From Przewalskia tangutica (Eukaryota; Streptophyta; Magnoliopsida; Solanales; Solanaceae), in contig CM056726.1 of the NCBI GenBank assembly GCA_029844215.1, positions 36,759,001 through 36,823,000 on the forward strand: a stretch of DNA of 64,000 bases, in the 5' to 3' direction. Numbering within the stretch: the stretch's first letter is position 1; each line of letters starts with the position of its first letter. Shown one piece after another: positions 1 to 8,992 of this stretch. The notes beneath the pieces were generated by a model. That model did no database searches and was not told where the DNA came from. It worked only from the letters and a program-made list of their open reading frames with translations. A program made the translations under genes and the position numbers.

Positions 1-129
1 GGCCCAACCTCCGGCCTGACGGCCCCAACCTTCCATTCTTGGCGCACGTCCACATCAGGTATACATTGCACATGTCTCTTCTCCTTCAACCTACGCACCG
101 ATGAATATTAAGGCTATTATAAACAAGAT

Positions 130-1450
130 GTCTCTGACGTTCCAAATGATAGTTGGTACATGGATACTGGCTCCACATCTCATATGACGACATCCCAAGG
201 TACTCTCCCGTCTTATCTATGAGTAATTTAAATTATAATATTATTATTGGTAGTGGACAAAGCATTTTCATTTGAGGTTATGTACAATCATCACTCTCCC
301 CGACACATCCCCCATTAACTTTAAAAAATATCCTCCATGCCCCGAAACTTATCAACAAATTAATCTGTGTGCGTCGTTTCACAACCGATAATAATGTTTT
401 CCTTGAATTTGATTCTTTTAATTTTTCTGTGAAGGACCTTATGACATGAATGTGAATAATGAGATGTGACAGCACCAGAGACTTTATCCTATCACCGACA
501 CAGTCGGTCATCCAGCCTCCTCTCCATCAACCTTTGCAACTATTTCATCTCTTTTATGACATAATAGATTAGGACATCTGGGAGATTCTGTTTTACGCTC
601 GCTTAGCAAAAATATATTTATCAATTGTAAACATGTCTCTTAACTTCCTGAATTGTAAATCTTGCGTTTTTGGGAAACATCTCAAATCGCTATTTTATTC
701 TTCATCCACCTGTACTTTAATGCCATTTGATATCATAAATAATTTTAAGCACGGTCGGACATAGATATTATGTGTTATTTTTGGATGATTATTCGAACTT
801 TCTGTGGACTCTTCCCATTGGTAATAAGTCACAAGCTTATTCTATTTTTCCTCATTTAGTGCTTTAATTAATACACAATTTGAAAATAATATCAAATGTT
901 TTCAATATGACCTGTCAAATGGTGATTCTGGTAGTGAAAGAAAGACCATACCTAACTCGCTATGCTTGGCGCGGTCCCGTGCTACACTATTTTATCGAGA
1001 TTCGACAATGGGAGAGAATTCGATAATCAACAATTTAAATTTTTCTGCACCAAACACGACCCTGTTTTTCATTTTTCCTGTCCAAACACCTTCCATAAAA
1101 TAGAAAAGCCGAACAAAAAATTAGAATCATAAATAACTTAATTCGTGTCCTCCTTGCCCACGCCTCTATCCCCCTACTTTTGGCATTATACTCTCTCAAT
1201 GGCAACCTATCTCTTGAATATTCTCCCAAACAAGTGTCCAACTCAAGTTCTATCTCCGGGATCCTTTCTATAAGCATTTACAAACTTTTAGATGTCTATG
1301 CTACCCCCTCCATCCCTCCACTAAAATCAACAAGTTGCAACCTCGGTCATCCCCGTGTGTCTCCGAGGTTACAATTGTTACGACTTTTCCAACAAAAAAA
1401 TAATCATTTCTAGGCATGTCATATTCGATGATTCTCAATTCCCCTTTGTC
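130..1450 (+). pseudogene. Copia protease, GAG-pre-integrase and integrase relic
   Basis: Seen in the sequence: near 148-200 the frame reads DSWYMDTGSTSHMT, the aspartic protease site in its copia form (DTG followed by SHMT). At about 560-620 it reads HNRLGHLGD, the GAG-pre-integrase motif. At about 765-845 it reads YYVLFLDDYSNFLWTLPI, the first part of the integrase core with a catalytic aspartate. At about 1370-1450 a segment containing IIISRHVIFDDSQFPF matches the conserved C-terminal stretch of copia integrase. These pieces lie in different frames with stops between them. In a live element this polyprotein would mature itself and insert the cDNA. Here it cannot be translated. 1450-2040 is the degraded Pro/Ser-rich linker, where I see no domain. 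Confidence 0.82.
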
Positions 1451-2039
1451 AAACTCAATTCTCCATCTTTGAATTCCTATGACTTCTTAAATGATGGCCT
1501 AGATCCCCTTCTAATTCATCACTTACAAAATTAGTTGCTACCCTCACCAGCGCTCGACCCAATTGTAAGCAAGTAAGTGTTTTACCTCTATCATTCACAA
1601 AGGCGTACTAGCGGGAGAAACTAGCCAGCTAGCAGACCCTATCATCCTGAGTCGGGTAGCTCACCCAGCCCCGCAATTAGAGCCTCAACATAGCCTCTCT
1701 CGGCTTTCCAATTCAGTTGTCGCCTCTCGGCCAGTGCCCACCCCTCTTCCCGACACCAATGCCTCATCTCGGTCCCACCTCCTTACTCCATATCCTATTC
1801 CTAATCCTGCTATCTCATCTCGACCCTACCTTCCCCATCGCATCCAACCTCCCCCGTGGCATTCCTACAGATAATGGAAATCTGTGCTATGCACAGAATT
1901 TTCAAACCCAAATGGCTATTTAACTTGTCCAATTCGGTTTCCCCTTCACCTCTACATGGAAACCCAAAAGATGCCTTGTTTGATCCTAATTGAAAAAATG
2001 CAATGGTTGGCGAATATAATACTTTTATTGAAAATATGA

Positions 2040-3473
2040 CGTGAGATCTAGTACCTCGTCCTCCTGATGCTAATGTTATTCGTTCTATGTGGATTTTTTG
2101 ACATAAAAAAATCTGATAGTTCTTTTGAGCGACACAAGACCCGTCTTATAGGTGATGACAGGTCTCAATAAGTGGGAGTTGATTGTGATGAAACTTTTAG
2201 CCCGGTGGTAAAATTGGCAACTATTCGAAATGTTCTCAGTATTACTTTGTCCAAATCTTGTCTTATTCACCATCTTGATGTAAGAAATGCTTTCTTGCAT
2301 GGGGACCTTCATGAAACTATTTATATGCATCAACATATGAGATTCAGGAATCAAGTTTATCCAGATTATGTGTCATTTGAAGAAATCATTATATGGACTG
2401 AAATAGGCTCCTCGTGCATGATACCAACATTTTGCTGATTTTATATCCTCTATCAGTTTTTCACATAACAAAACTGATCATTCCCTTTTCATCTATAGCA
2501 AGGGTAATGACATGACATACATCATATTATATGTTGATGATATCATCCTAACTACATCTTCTGATGCAATTCACCGATCCATTATGACACTCCTTACCTT
2601 TGAGTTTGCTATGAAGGATTTGGGCCCCAAGCTATTTTTTGGGCATTGTTGTTACGAGACATGTATATGGCTTATTTCTTTGTCAAAGGAAGTACACCAA
2701 AAAGATCCTTGATCAAGTAGGCATGACGTCTTACAAACCGGCCCACACACCGGTGTACATTAATTCCAAACTCAGTGCCTCTTCGGGTTCTCTGTATGTC
2801 AATCCGACTCACTATCATAGTTTAGCATGAGTATTGTAGTATCTCACTTTCATGAGACCAGATATATCCTATGCCGTGCAACAAATAAGCTTACATATGC
2901 ACAACCCGATGGATGAACATATGAATGCATTCAATTTTGCGATATGTACAAGGTACTCTTCACTTCGGCCTACACCTGTATAAGTCCCCACTCTCTGGTC
3001 TCACCTCTTATTATAACGCTGACTGGGGTGGCTGTCTGAACACTCATCGATCCACGTCAGGTTAATGTGTCTTTCTCGAAGATAACTTGCTTTCTTGGTC
3101 TTCTTAAAGACAACCTACTTTGTCTCGATCCAGTGCCGAAGTCGAGTATAGAGGAGTGGAGAATGTTGTTTCTGAGTCTTGCTGGATAGGCAACATTCTG
3201 TTAGAACTTCACTGTCTAATCCACAAATCTACATTGGTCTACTGTGATAATGTAAGTGCGATATATCTCTCTAGCAATCCAGTTCAACATCAACACACTA
3301 AACACATTGAAATGGATATTCACTTTGTACGTGAAAAGTGGTTTGTGGACAAGTTCGTGTCCTTCATGTTCCTTTCCGGTATCAGATTGCTGACATATTT
3401 ACTAAAGGACTTCCGCACATACTCTTTGATGGTTTATGATCCAGTCTTAGCGTACGAAAACCTCCCGCTTTAA
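2040..3473 (+). pseudogene. Copia reverse transcriptase and RNase H relic
   Basis: Seen in the sequence: around 2090-2340 the frame contains DETFSPVVKLATIRNVLS and then DVRNAFLHGDLHETIYM, the first conserved blocks of copia reverse transcriptase. At about 2512-2545 it reads YIILYVDDIIL, with the YVDD catalytic motif. At about 3117-3200 it reads LSRSSAEVEYRGVENVVSE, and at about 3235-3330 it reads YCDNVSAIYLSSNPVQHQH then TKHIEMDIHFVRE, the RNase H blocks. The end at 3473 reads YENLPL before a stop, a typical copia polyprotein end. At least three frame changes and several stops break the gene. Its normal role is copying element RNA into cDNA. The assignment is firm and loss of function is clear. 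Confidence 0.88.
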
Positions 3474-3482
3474 CATCGAGGA

Positions 3483-3806
3483 TGTGATAAAATATTAAAA
3501 GAATATTCTTGTATCATTGTATATCGTTTATATTAGGTAAATTTATATTTCGAGTGTAATTAAGAAGATTAGTTACCTAGTTTGTAGCAATGTAAATAAA
3601 TTATGTAACACTATATATTGTATAGAATAATCAATGAAAAGGAAGGGAACATATTCCTTTAGATAGTAACAAAATTCGAAAGATAAAGAGACTACATGAG
3701 AAGTACTACGACTACAAATAAGGAAGGATAAACGATACAACACTCTACTATCTACTCTAACCTTCTACTCTAATGCGTATCCTCGATAACAGAGGTATTC
3801 AAGTAC
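3483..3806 (+). repeat. Probable 3' LTR of the copia element
   Basis: The sequence just after the polyprotein stop is a short purine-rich run, then TGTGATAAAATATT from 3483, where a copia 3' LTR should begin. A possible CA end lies near 3806. The other LTR is outside the window, so neither border can be confirmed by comparison. Confidence 0.4.
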
Positions 3807-3829
3807 AAATTAGAGATCTTCTATATCAA

Positions 3830-4130
3830 ATTTTGATTGTGATTTTCAATTTACTTAAGCAAGTCTCTTTGAACTTAATTTTTGAAGTCCTTCCAAATTA
3901 GTCACCTTGAAAACTCAATATAGAGCACCATGCAAATTCACATTTGACAATATTTCCTTTTCCCTCTTCTTCTTCTTCATTTTTTGTTATCTTCTTATGT
4001 TTTTATGATTATTAATTCCGTCAAGTGTCATTCTATAGCTCGATAAACACTCAGTTGCTTATTTTGCCTGCAAAAATTAATTGATGACTGATCCAACATC
4101 TGATTTATCAAATAGAGACAGTTCACCTTC
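3830..4130 (-). pseudogene. Unidentified minus-strand coding relic, copy 1
   Basis: On the minus strand a decayed frame includes FLQAK and ECLSSYRMTL with in-frame stops. It is related to the better copy at 6855-7162 and to 6320-6560. I do not recognise the protein. The copies share CT-rich blocks and a GCCTGCAAAAATT motif, so this is a duplicated piece of one locus. Confidence 0.4.
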
Positions 4131-4601
4131 AATTTCACATAGAACAGAAGGATTTGCTGCTCTTACGAAGAGCTTTTTATTTATTGAAGAACGTGACATT
4201 ATCAAACTTTATCTATTAGACCATCTCCAGCAGACAATGAATAATCTGTCACATCATCAATTATCTTCATTTATCACATACATTCTATAGCAGAAGATAT
4301 TTCAAAAAATAATTCATTTTCTCTTTCCTCCACATCAATATATATATATATATATATATATATTCATTCTATCTCATTTTCTATTTTATATATGATATTA
4401 TTCTTGTAATTCATATATTATACATATAATAATAAAATTATAAATTACTTATATTCATTTAATTTTGATACTTATCAAATATTATTATAATATTAAAACA
4501 CAGCAATACATGATTTTATTAATGAAGATAAATTAATCGTACAATTTATCAAAAACACACTAAAACATTAAGAATATTAAAAATCACAAATTAAAAATTA
4601 A
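4131..4601. other. AT-rich non-coding stretch with a TA run
   Basis: The stretch is strongly AT-rich, with an uninterrupted TA dinucleotide run at about 4338-4363. I see no coding motif, structural RNA or transposon end. The plus-strand open frame at 4081-4290 starts inside relic copy 1 and has no recognisable domain. Confidence 0.5.
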
Positions 4602-4766
4602 TTTTCGGTTGCTCCATCTCTAAGAAATATGCACGTTCTTGCAACATTAAATCTTGATTGTAACAATATTTCTGGTACTATACCACCTAGTTTGATGAAT
4701 TCCCGCATCAACATTTTAAATTTGAGCAAGAACGCTATTGAAGGGTACACTATATATGACATTTGA
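4602..4766 (+). pseudogene. Leucine-rich-repeat fragment of receptor-like type
   Basis: The plus strand reads FSVAPSLRNMHVLATLNLD from 4602 and then NNISGTIPPSLMNSRINILN and LSKNAIEG, ending in a stop at 4764-4766. This is the plant extracellular LRR pattern LxxLxLxxNxxSGxIPxxL, covering about two repeats. In intact plant LRR receptor-like proteins such repeats form the ligand-binding surface outside the plasma membrane. Nothing else of a receptor is visible: no signal peptide, transmembrane segment or kinase. The flanks are AT-rich and non-coding. The frame is open across the fragment, but it is far too short to be a gene and is probably a captured or residual exon piece. Confidence 0.75.
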
Positions 4767-5034
4767 AAAGTGGATGACATATTTTGAGAATTTTGTGGAC
4801 GTAAATATTGAAATTTTGTAGTTGGTTAGGAAATATAAAATTTGGAGGAAGATTAAAATTTTGATTAAGATTCATATTTAAAAAATAGCAAATACTTTGG
4901 AAGAAGATAGAAATTTGGAGAAAATAGCCAAAATATTTTGGTGTCCAAATGAAGTAAACCTAGTCTCTTTTTATAGATCTTGAAAAATTTAAAAAATTGG
5001 TATTTTTTTAATTTTTAAATTCGGTTAAATTATT
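4767..5034. other. AT-rich stretch, nothing recognised
   Basis: This stretch is AT-rich, with runs of A and T and short phrases such as AATTTGGAG recurring. I see no gene, repeat border or RNA gene. Confidence 0.4.
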
Positions 5035-5289
5035 CGTCAAAAATAGCAATTAAAATACTGGTGGAAATGAATTTCTGACAGCCAATCGCAGGCTGCCACA
5101 TGGCATGTCTCCTGCACCTTCCTGACATTGCCTCCACGTGGCAAGATTATCTCCTGTATATTCAATAATTCTCAATTATTTTCATGTCAACATGTCATTT
5201 GAATTGTCTCCTACTGTATGTAATTATCGGGAAAAATATCTCCTGCGTTATAATTTCAGGTACATAATCCTATTCATGATATAGTTTCT
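5035..5289. repeat. Direct repeat, left copy
   Basis: This copy starts CGTCAAAAATAGCAATT and ends CATGATATAGTTTCT. It matches 5721-5983 with small indels and substitutions along its whole length. The two copies flank a 431 bp GC-rich to AT-rich segment. The unit includes AGCCAATCGCAGGCTGCC. Its origin is unknown. Confidence 0.8.
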
Positions 5290-5291
5290 AG

Positions 5292-5720
5292 TAGGGCTGA
5301 CCAGTGGGCCGGGCCATCGATCGGATAAGCGGGTCGGGACGGATCGGACGGAGAGGAGGGCGGGCGAGCGGGGCCAAGTCGGGCGGGACGATTCGTGTCG
5401 ATCCGTCCCCGATGACCGATTGGTCGGGGCGGGACGGGGCCCTGACGGTCGGGGGCGGGGACGGGCGGAACATTTTTTTTTAAATTTTCCACTAAATTAA
5501 AAATACTAACAAAGTAACATATAGTCATATAGTGATAGTCATATACTCATATTATAGTATTATACTCATATATATTTATAAACTAAATAATTAAACAAAG
5601 ACAAGAAGAAAAAATGAGGTATTTATAGTTGGGAAATTGGGTTAAAGTGTAAATATAATAATTTAGGGGTTAAAAATAAATATAAAGGGGGTAGGGGGGT
5701 TGGGGGAGGCCAAAAATGGC
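5292..5720. mobile_element. Possible hAT-type element end or remnant
   Basis: The segment starts TAGGGCTGACCAGTGGGCC, followed by about 180 bp rich in GGGCCGGG and CGGGCGGGACG motifs, and then AT-rich DNA. A TAGGG-type end followed by GGGCC-rich subterminal repeats resembles plant hAT elements. I see no matching inverted terminal repeat at the right end and no target duplication, so this may be one end only, or unrelated GC-rich DNA. The minus-strand Pro/Arg-rich open frames here are products of base composition. Confidence 0.35.
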
Positions 5721-5983
5721 CGTCAAAAATAGTAATTAAAATACTGGTGGAAAATGAATTTCTGGCAGCCAATCGCAGGCTGCCACATGACATGTCTCCT
5801 GCACCTTCCACAGCATGAGACATTGCCTCCACATGGCAAGATTATCTCCTGTATATTCAATAATTCCAATTATTTCCACGTTAATATGTTATTTGAATTG
5901 TCTCCTACTGTATGTAATTATCGGGGACAATATCCCGTGGGTTAAATTTTCAGGTACACAATCCTATTCATGATATAGTTTCT
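5721..5983. repeat. Direct repeat, right copy
   Basis: This is the second copy of the 5035-5289 sequence. It runs on into sequence shared with the later relic copies (TTCAAAATA... then GAATTTAATATTCAT), which suggests the locus was built by tandem duplication. Confidence 0.8.
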
Positions 5984-5999
5984 GGTGACAATTCAAAAT

Positions 6000-6319
6000 A
6001 CTTTCTCATTTCAAATTCGAATAAATATTATCCAAAATAGGAAGAATTTAATATTCATGCACTAATATTGTGAAGATTTCTTTACAGAGATTAAGTACAA
6101 CATAATATAAAAAATAGAACACTAACTTATATCCTATTAAATTGTCTTAATATAGTAAAATAATCTGAAAAATGGAACAATTACTTCTTGTGCGTGAAAA
6201 ATTAAATCAACATTAAACTCATGTCATAAATTACAACACGGAATCATAAGAAAATAGTATAGAACATACTACAAAACCAAATTTCTTACTTAAAAACTTA
6301 ATATATATTAAGTACAAAT
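6000..6319. other. AT-rich stretch with blocks duplicated at 6680-6840
   Basis: This stretch shares phrases such as GAATTTAATATTCAT and AACTTATATCC with 6680-6840, so it belongs to the same tandemly duplicated locus as the coding relics. I see no gene in it. Confidence 0.45.
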
Positions 6320-6560
6320 TACAAAACCAAATTTTGATTGTAATTTCTTTAATAAATTTCTTTCAACTTAGTCGATCTGTTTGATTTAATTTCTCAAACT
6401 CTTTCGATAGCCTTTCCTTTTCCCCTTATCATCGACTGTCTTCTTTTTTTCCATCTTCTTATATTTTTTTGACTGTTAATTCGTTCCTACAGCTTGGCAA
6501 ACACTCAAAATGCTAGCAAAAATCAGTCGACGATCGATCAAACATCTGATTTACCTAATA
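6320..6560 (-). pseudogene. Unidentified minus-strand coding relic, copy 2
   Basis: This is the most decayed copy. The minus strand still resembles copy 3 around 6480-6560, but stops fall in the frame. It shares the CT-rich CCTTTTCC and TTATCATCGACTG blocks with copy 3. The protein is not recognised. The plus-strand open frame at 6494-6724 is most likely a shadow. Confidence 0.4.
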
Positions 6561-6854
6561 CAAACTATTCACCTCATGTTAAAAAATTAATAGAAAGATT
6601 TGTTACTATTTGCTTATCGGAGAAGTGGCATAATCTATTAATATTTCAGTTGCATAATCTTATTCATAGTATGTTTTTTCTCGTCAAATTTCAAAATAGG
6701 ACGAATTTAATATTCATATGCTAATAGTGTAAAAACAATTACGTATATAAAGTTGACCTACATCAATATAATATAAAATAATACAATAACTTATATCCGA
6801 TTAAATTATATTAATATTGTAAAATGTCTTGACAATATTAATATTCTATACCAA

Positions 6855-7162
6855 TTTCGTATTGTAATTTGTCAATTTTCTCAATCAAATCTCTTTCAAT
6901 TTGGTCGATCTGTTGCTGTAATTTATCATATCTTTAAAAATTAGTTGCCACAAAAAAATTGAATGTAGTGCAGCATGTAAATTATCTTCGATAGCCTTTC
7001 CTTTTCCCTTATCATCGACTGTTTCCTTTTTCTTTTAGTGTTTCCATCTTCTCATGTTTTTTATGACTATTAATTTCTTCAAGTGTCATCCTATAGGTTG
7101 ACGAACACTCAGTTTCTTGTTTGGCCTGCAAAAATTGATCGACGACTGATTCAATATCTGGT
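6855..7162 (-). pseudogene. Unidentified minus-strand coding relic, copy 3, cut by the CACTA element
   Basis: On the minus strand, 7160 down to about 7070 reads PDIESVVDQFLQAKQETECS then STYRMTLEEINSHKKH. It is open for about 30 residues, hydrophilic and possibly helical. The frame is lost further on. I do not recognise the family. It is one of three copies in 3.8-7.2 kb and the best preserved. The CACTA terminus at 7165 lies directly against it, so the transposon probably inserted into this copy and the rest of the sequence lies beyond the window. It could be a host gene fragment or an unclassified element ORF. Confidence 0.45.
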
Positions 7163-7164
7163 TT

Positions 7165-7435
7165 CACTACTACATTTTTTATCTAATGCAACGGTTCATA
7201 GAAAGTTAATGCAACGACATATGTAGAACCGTTGCATTAGATATGGCTAATGCGACGGGTTCAAGTGTAATAAATCAGAAAATTATGCTAACGCGACAGT
7301 AGTGTGTGGCTGTTGCATTAGACTGTATAATGCGACGGTTCAAATTGTCTAATGCAACGTCCAAAAACGACCGTCGCATTAGCCTATGTAATGCAACGGC
7401 TGTCCCTAGCTAATGCAACGGTCAGTGCTTTAATA
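7165..7435. repeat. CACTA terminal and subterminal repeats
   Basis: About eleven copies of a TAATGCAACGG or TAATGCGACGG motif lie in both orientations, at about 7182, 7207, 7230, 7250, 7288, 7310, 7328, 7352, 7369, 7387 and 7410. In CACTA elements such clustered motifs are where the transposase binds. The spacing is about 20-30 bp. Confidence 0.85.
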
Positions 7436-7857
7436 TCCCTAAATCTTCATTTTATTTGCTTATACCCGACTTAGCCCCCATCTTCTTCCTAAACCCTAGC
7501 GCGCGCCCATCCCATTTTTTTCTAGCCGTCGCATCCCCTTCCCCCAGCTCGTCATCGCATCTCCTACCATACCTCGCCGTCGCCTTACCCTTCCACTGCT
7601 CGTCTCCAAGGTTAGATTATGTTTTACCGTCGTTTTACCTTTTCCTTTCATGTTTTACCGTTGTTAATTCAAAGTTAGATTACTATATGTGTATAGATTT
7701 GCTCAGATTTTACCGACGTTACTTCGTCGAACTGCTCAGATTTTATTCATTGTTCTTCCCACATTTTGTTTATTTGTAAATTGTATTTCCAAATTAAATT
7801 ACAAAGAATGTAATTTAATTTGTTTACTGTATTAAAATGAATTGTGGAACTAAGTAG
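7436..7857. other. CACTA leader between the subterminal repeats and the transposase
   Basis: This region lies just inside the subterminal repeats and is C- and T-rich, with CTTCTTCCTAAACCCTAGCG. I read it as promoter, leader or first intron. The 107-residue open frame at 7456-7779 is low-complexity Ser/Pro/Leu with no domain, and I do not call it a gene. Confidence 0.45.
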
Positions 7858-8143
7858 TGGTGGATGACTGCTAAATGGAGTGATGAATATGAACAGAGGA
7901 GTAGGCGAGTATATTAAAAAGGCTTTTGCTACAAAGTCTCAAAGAAACCAAATTTGTTGTCCATGTGATAGTTGTCACTATCGTTATTGACACCATGAGA
8001 ATGTCGTGAGAGATCACCTAATATGTAATGGTTTTGTGCCAAGACAGATAAGTTATCTGGATTAGGGATCGAAATTGAAAGAGAAATAACTAATTTGGAT
8101 CATGATGAACAATCAAATATGGATGATTGCAATGATGACATAG
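7858..8143 (+). pseudogene. CACTA TNP2-type transposase, N-terminal transposase-associated domain
   Basis: The plus strand reads GVGEYIKKAFATKSQ, then QICCPCDSCHY, then ENVVRDHLICNGFVPRQI. This is the pattern of the transposase-associated domain of plant TNP2 proteins: an EFI/EYI helix, CPCxxC cysteines and a DHL...GF block. A stop near 7988 and another near 8060 break it. The frame is cut at 8143 by Ogre-like element A, whose CATAG duplication occupies 8139-8143. The same gene resumes at 30464. The CPCxxC pair probably binds zinc. Confidence 0.8.
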
Positions 8144-8654
8144 TGTTGACACCCAATTTTGACCCATCTTTTAGTCATTTCTTGCAATTTTAAGCATTTT
8201 AGGACACCGCATTTTAATCATTGTTTTTTTTTTACATTTTTTACATAATAGTCTATGTTTATTTCTTCGCAAAATGACATTGCATCTTTTTATTTTAAAT
8301 TAAGCATGATGTTTTTGTTAATATTATGTTTCTATTATTATTACACCGTCGTTTTATTTTAATAATGTTTGCATCACTTTAAATAATCAATTGGCACCAC
8401 ATTTTTACTTTTAATTAGGCATTAAACATTTCTTAAATATTACATTTTATTATTATAGTGTCAGCATTTTTATTTTGATAATTTTGTACCTTTAAATAAT
8501 TTTTCTTTTAAATAATTAATCTGTTTTGCATTTTGTCAAACCAGTCCAATTCGAGGCTTAATTCGGATCAGCTCAATCCAACACCTTTTTTATTTTTTAT
8601 TTTTTCCAACACTCTTTTATTATCCCATCTAAAAATTAAATACCACTTTTCATC

Positions 8655-8709
8655 CCCCCCCCCCCCCCCAAATACCAAACCCTCAACCTAAATATCTACC
8701 CTATAAATA
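8655..8709 (+). promoter_or_regulatory. Candidate promoter of Ogre-like element A, left LTR
   Basis: A run of about 15 C at 8655-8669 is followed about 33 bp later by TATAAATA at 8702-8709. The same arrangement occurs in the right LTR, with the C run at about 28687-28703 and TATAAATA at 28742-28749. The TATA box fits the LTR U3/R promoter. The role of the C run is unknown. Confidence 0.55.
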
Positions 8710-8987
8710 AAAATCCTACCCCTAACTTCCCCCTCATCCGCACACCCCTGCCCTCTCCCTCACCCTCTCTCCCTACCTCTCCCTCAGCTGCCCAACTACT
8801 CACCCCCAGTCGTCTACCCATCTCTCTATCTTTATCTAACTCAGCCGCACACTTCTTCCCCACTGTTCCCGTCGACCACCACCACAGTTCGAACCCACTG
8901 TCCCGTCGGAACCCCATCACGAACTCCACTGTTTCAGCGAACTACTCACCGTCGAACCCCACTGTCTCGCCACTGCATCGCAACATC

Positions 8988-8992
8988 CATAC
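8988..8992. other. Target duplication CATAC, left copy (Tekay 1)
   Basis: CATAC is directly before the element start at 8993 and again at 18621-18625 after its end. This is the 5 bp duplication expected of gypsy integrase. Confidence 0.95.

Larger units (their letters stand above)
1..3806 (+). mobile_element. Degenerate Ty1/copia retrotransposon, 3' part
   Basis: The domains follow the copia order: protease, GAG-pre-integrase, integrase, reverse transcriptase, RNase H, then an LTR-like end. Integrase before reverse transcriptase separates copia from gypsy. The element enters from the left edge, so the 5' LTR, primer site and most of gag are outside the window. It carries many stops and frameshifts, and no domain reads through. 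It lies outside the CACTA element that begins at 7165. The superfamily is certain, the lineage is not, and the right border is approximate. Confidence 0.85.

Noticed and set aside
5274..5528. Pro/Arg-rich minus-strand frames
   Set aside because: They come from the GC-rich patch and have no domain.
7456..7779. 107-residue protein at the start of the CACTA element
   Set aside because: It is low-complexity Ser/Pro/Leu sequence in a C/T-rich leader, with no domain and no continuity with the transposase frame.
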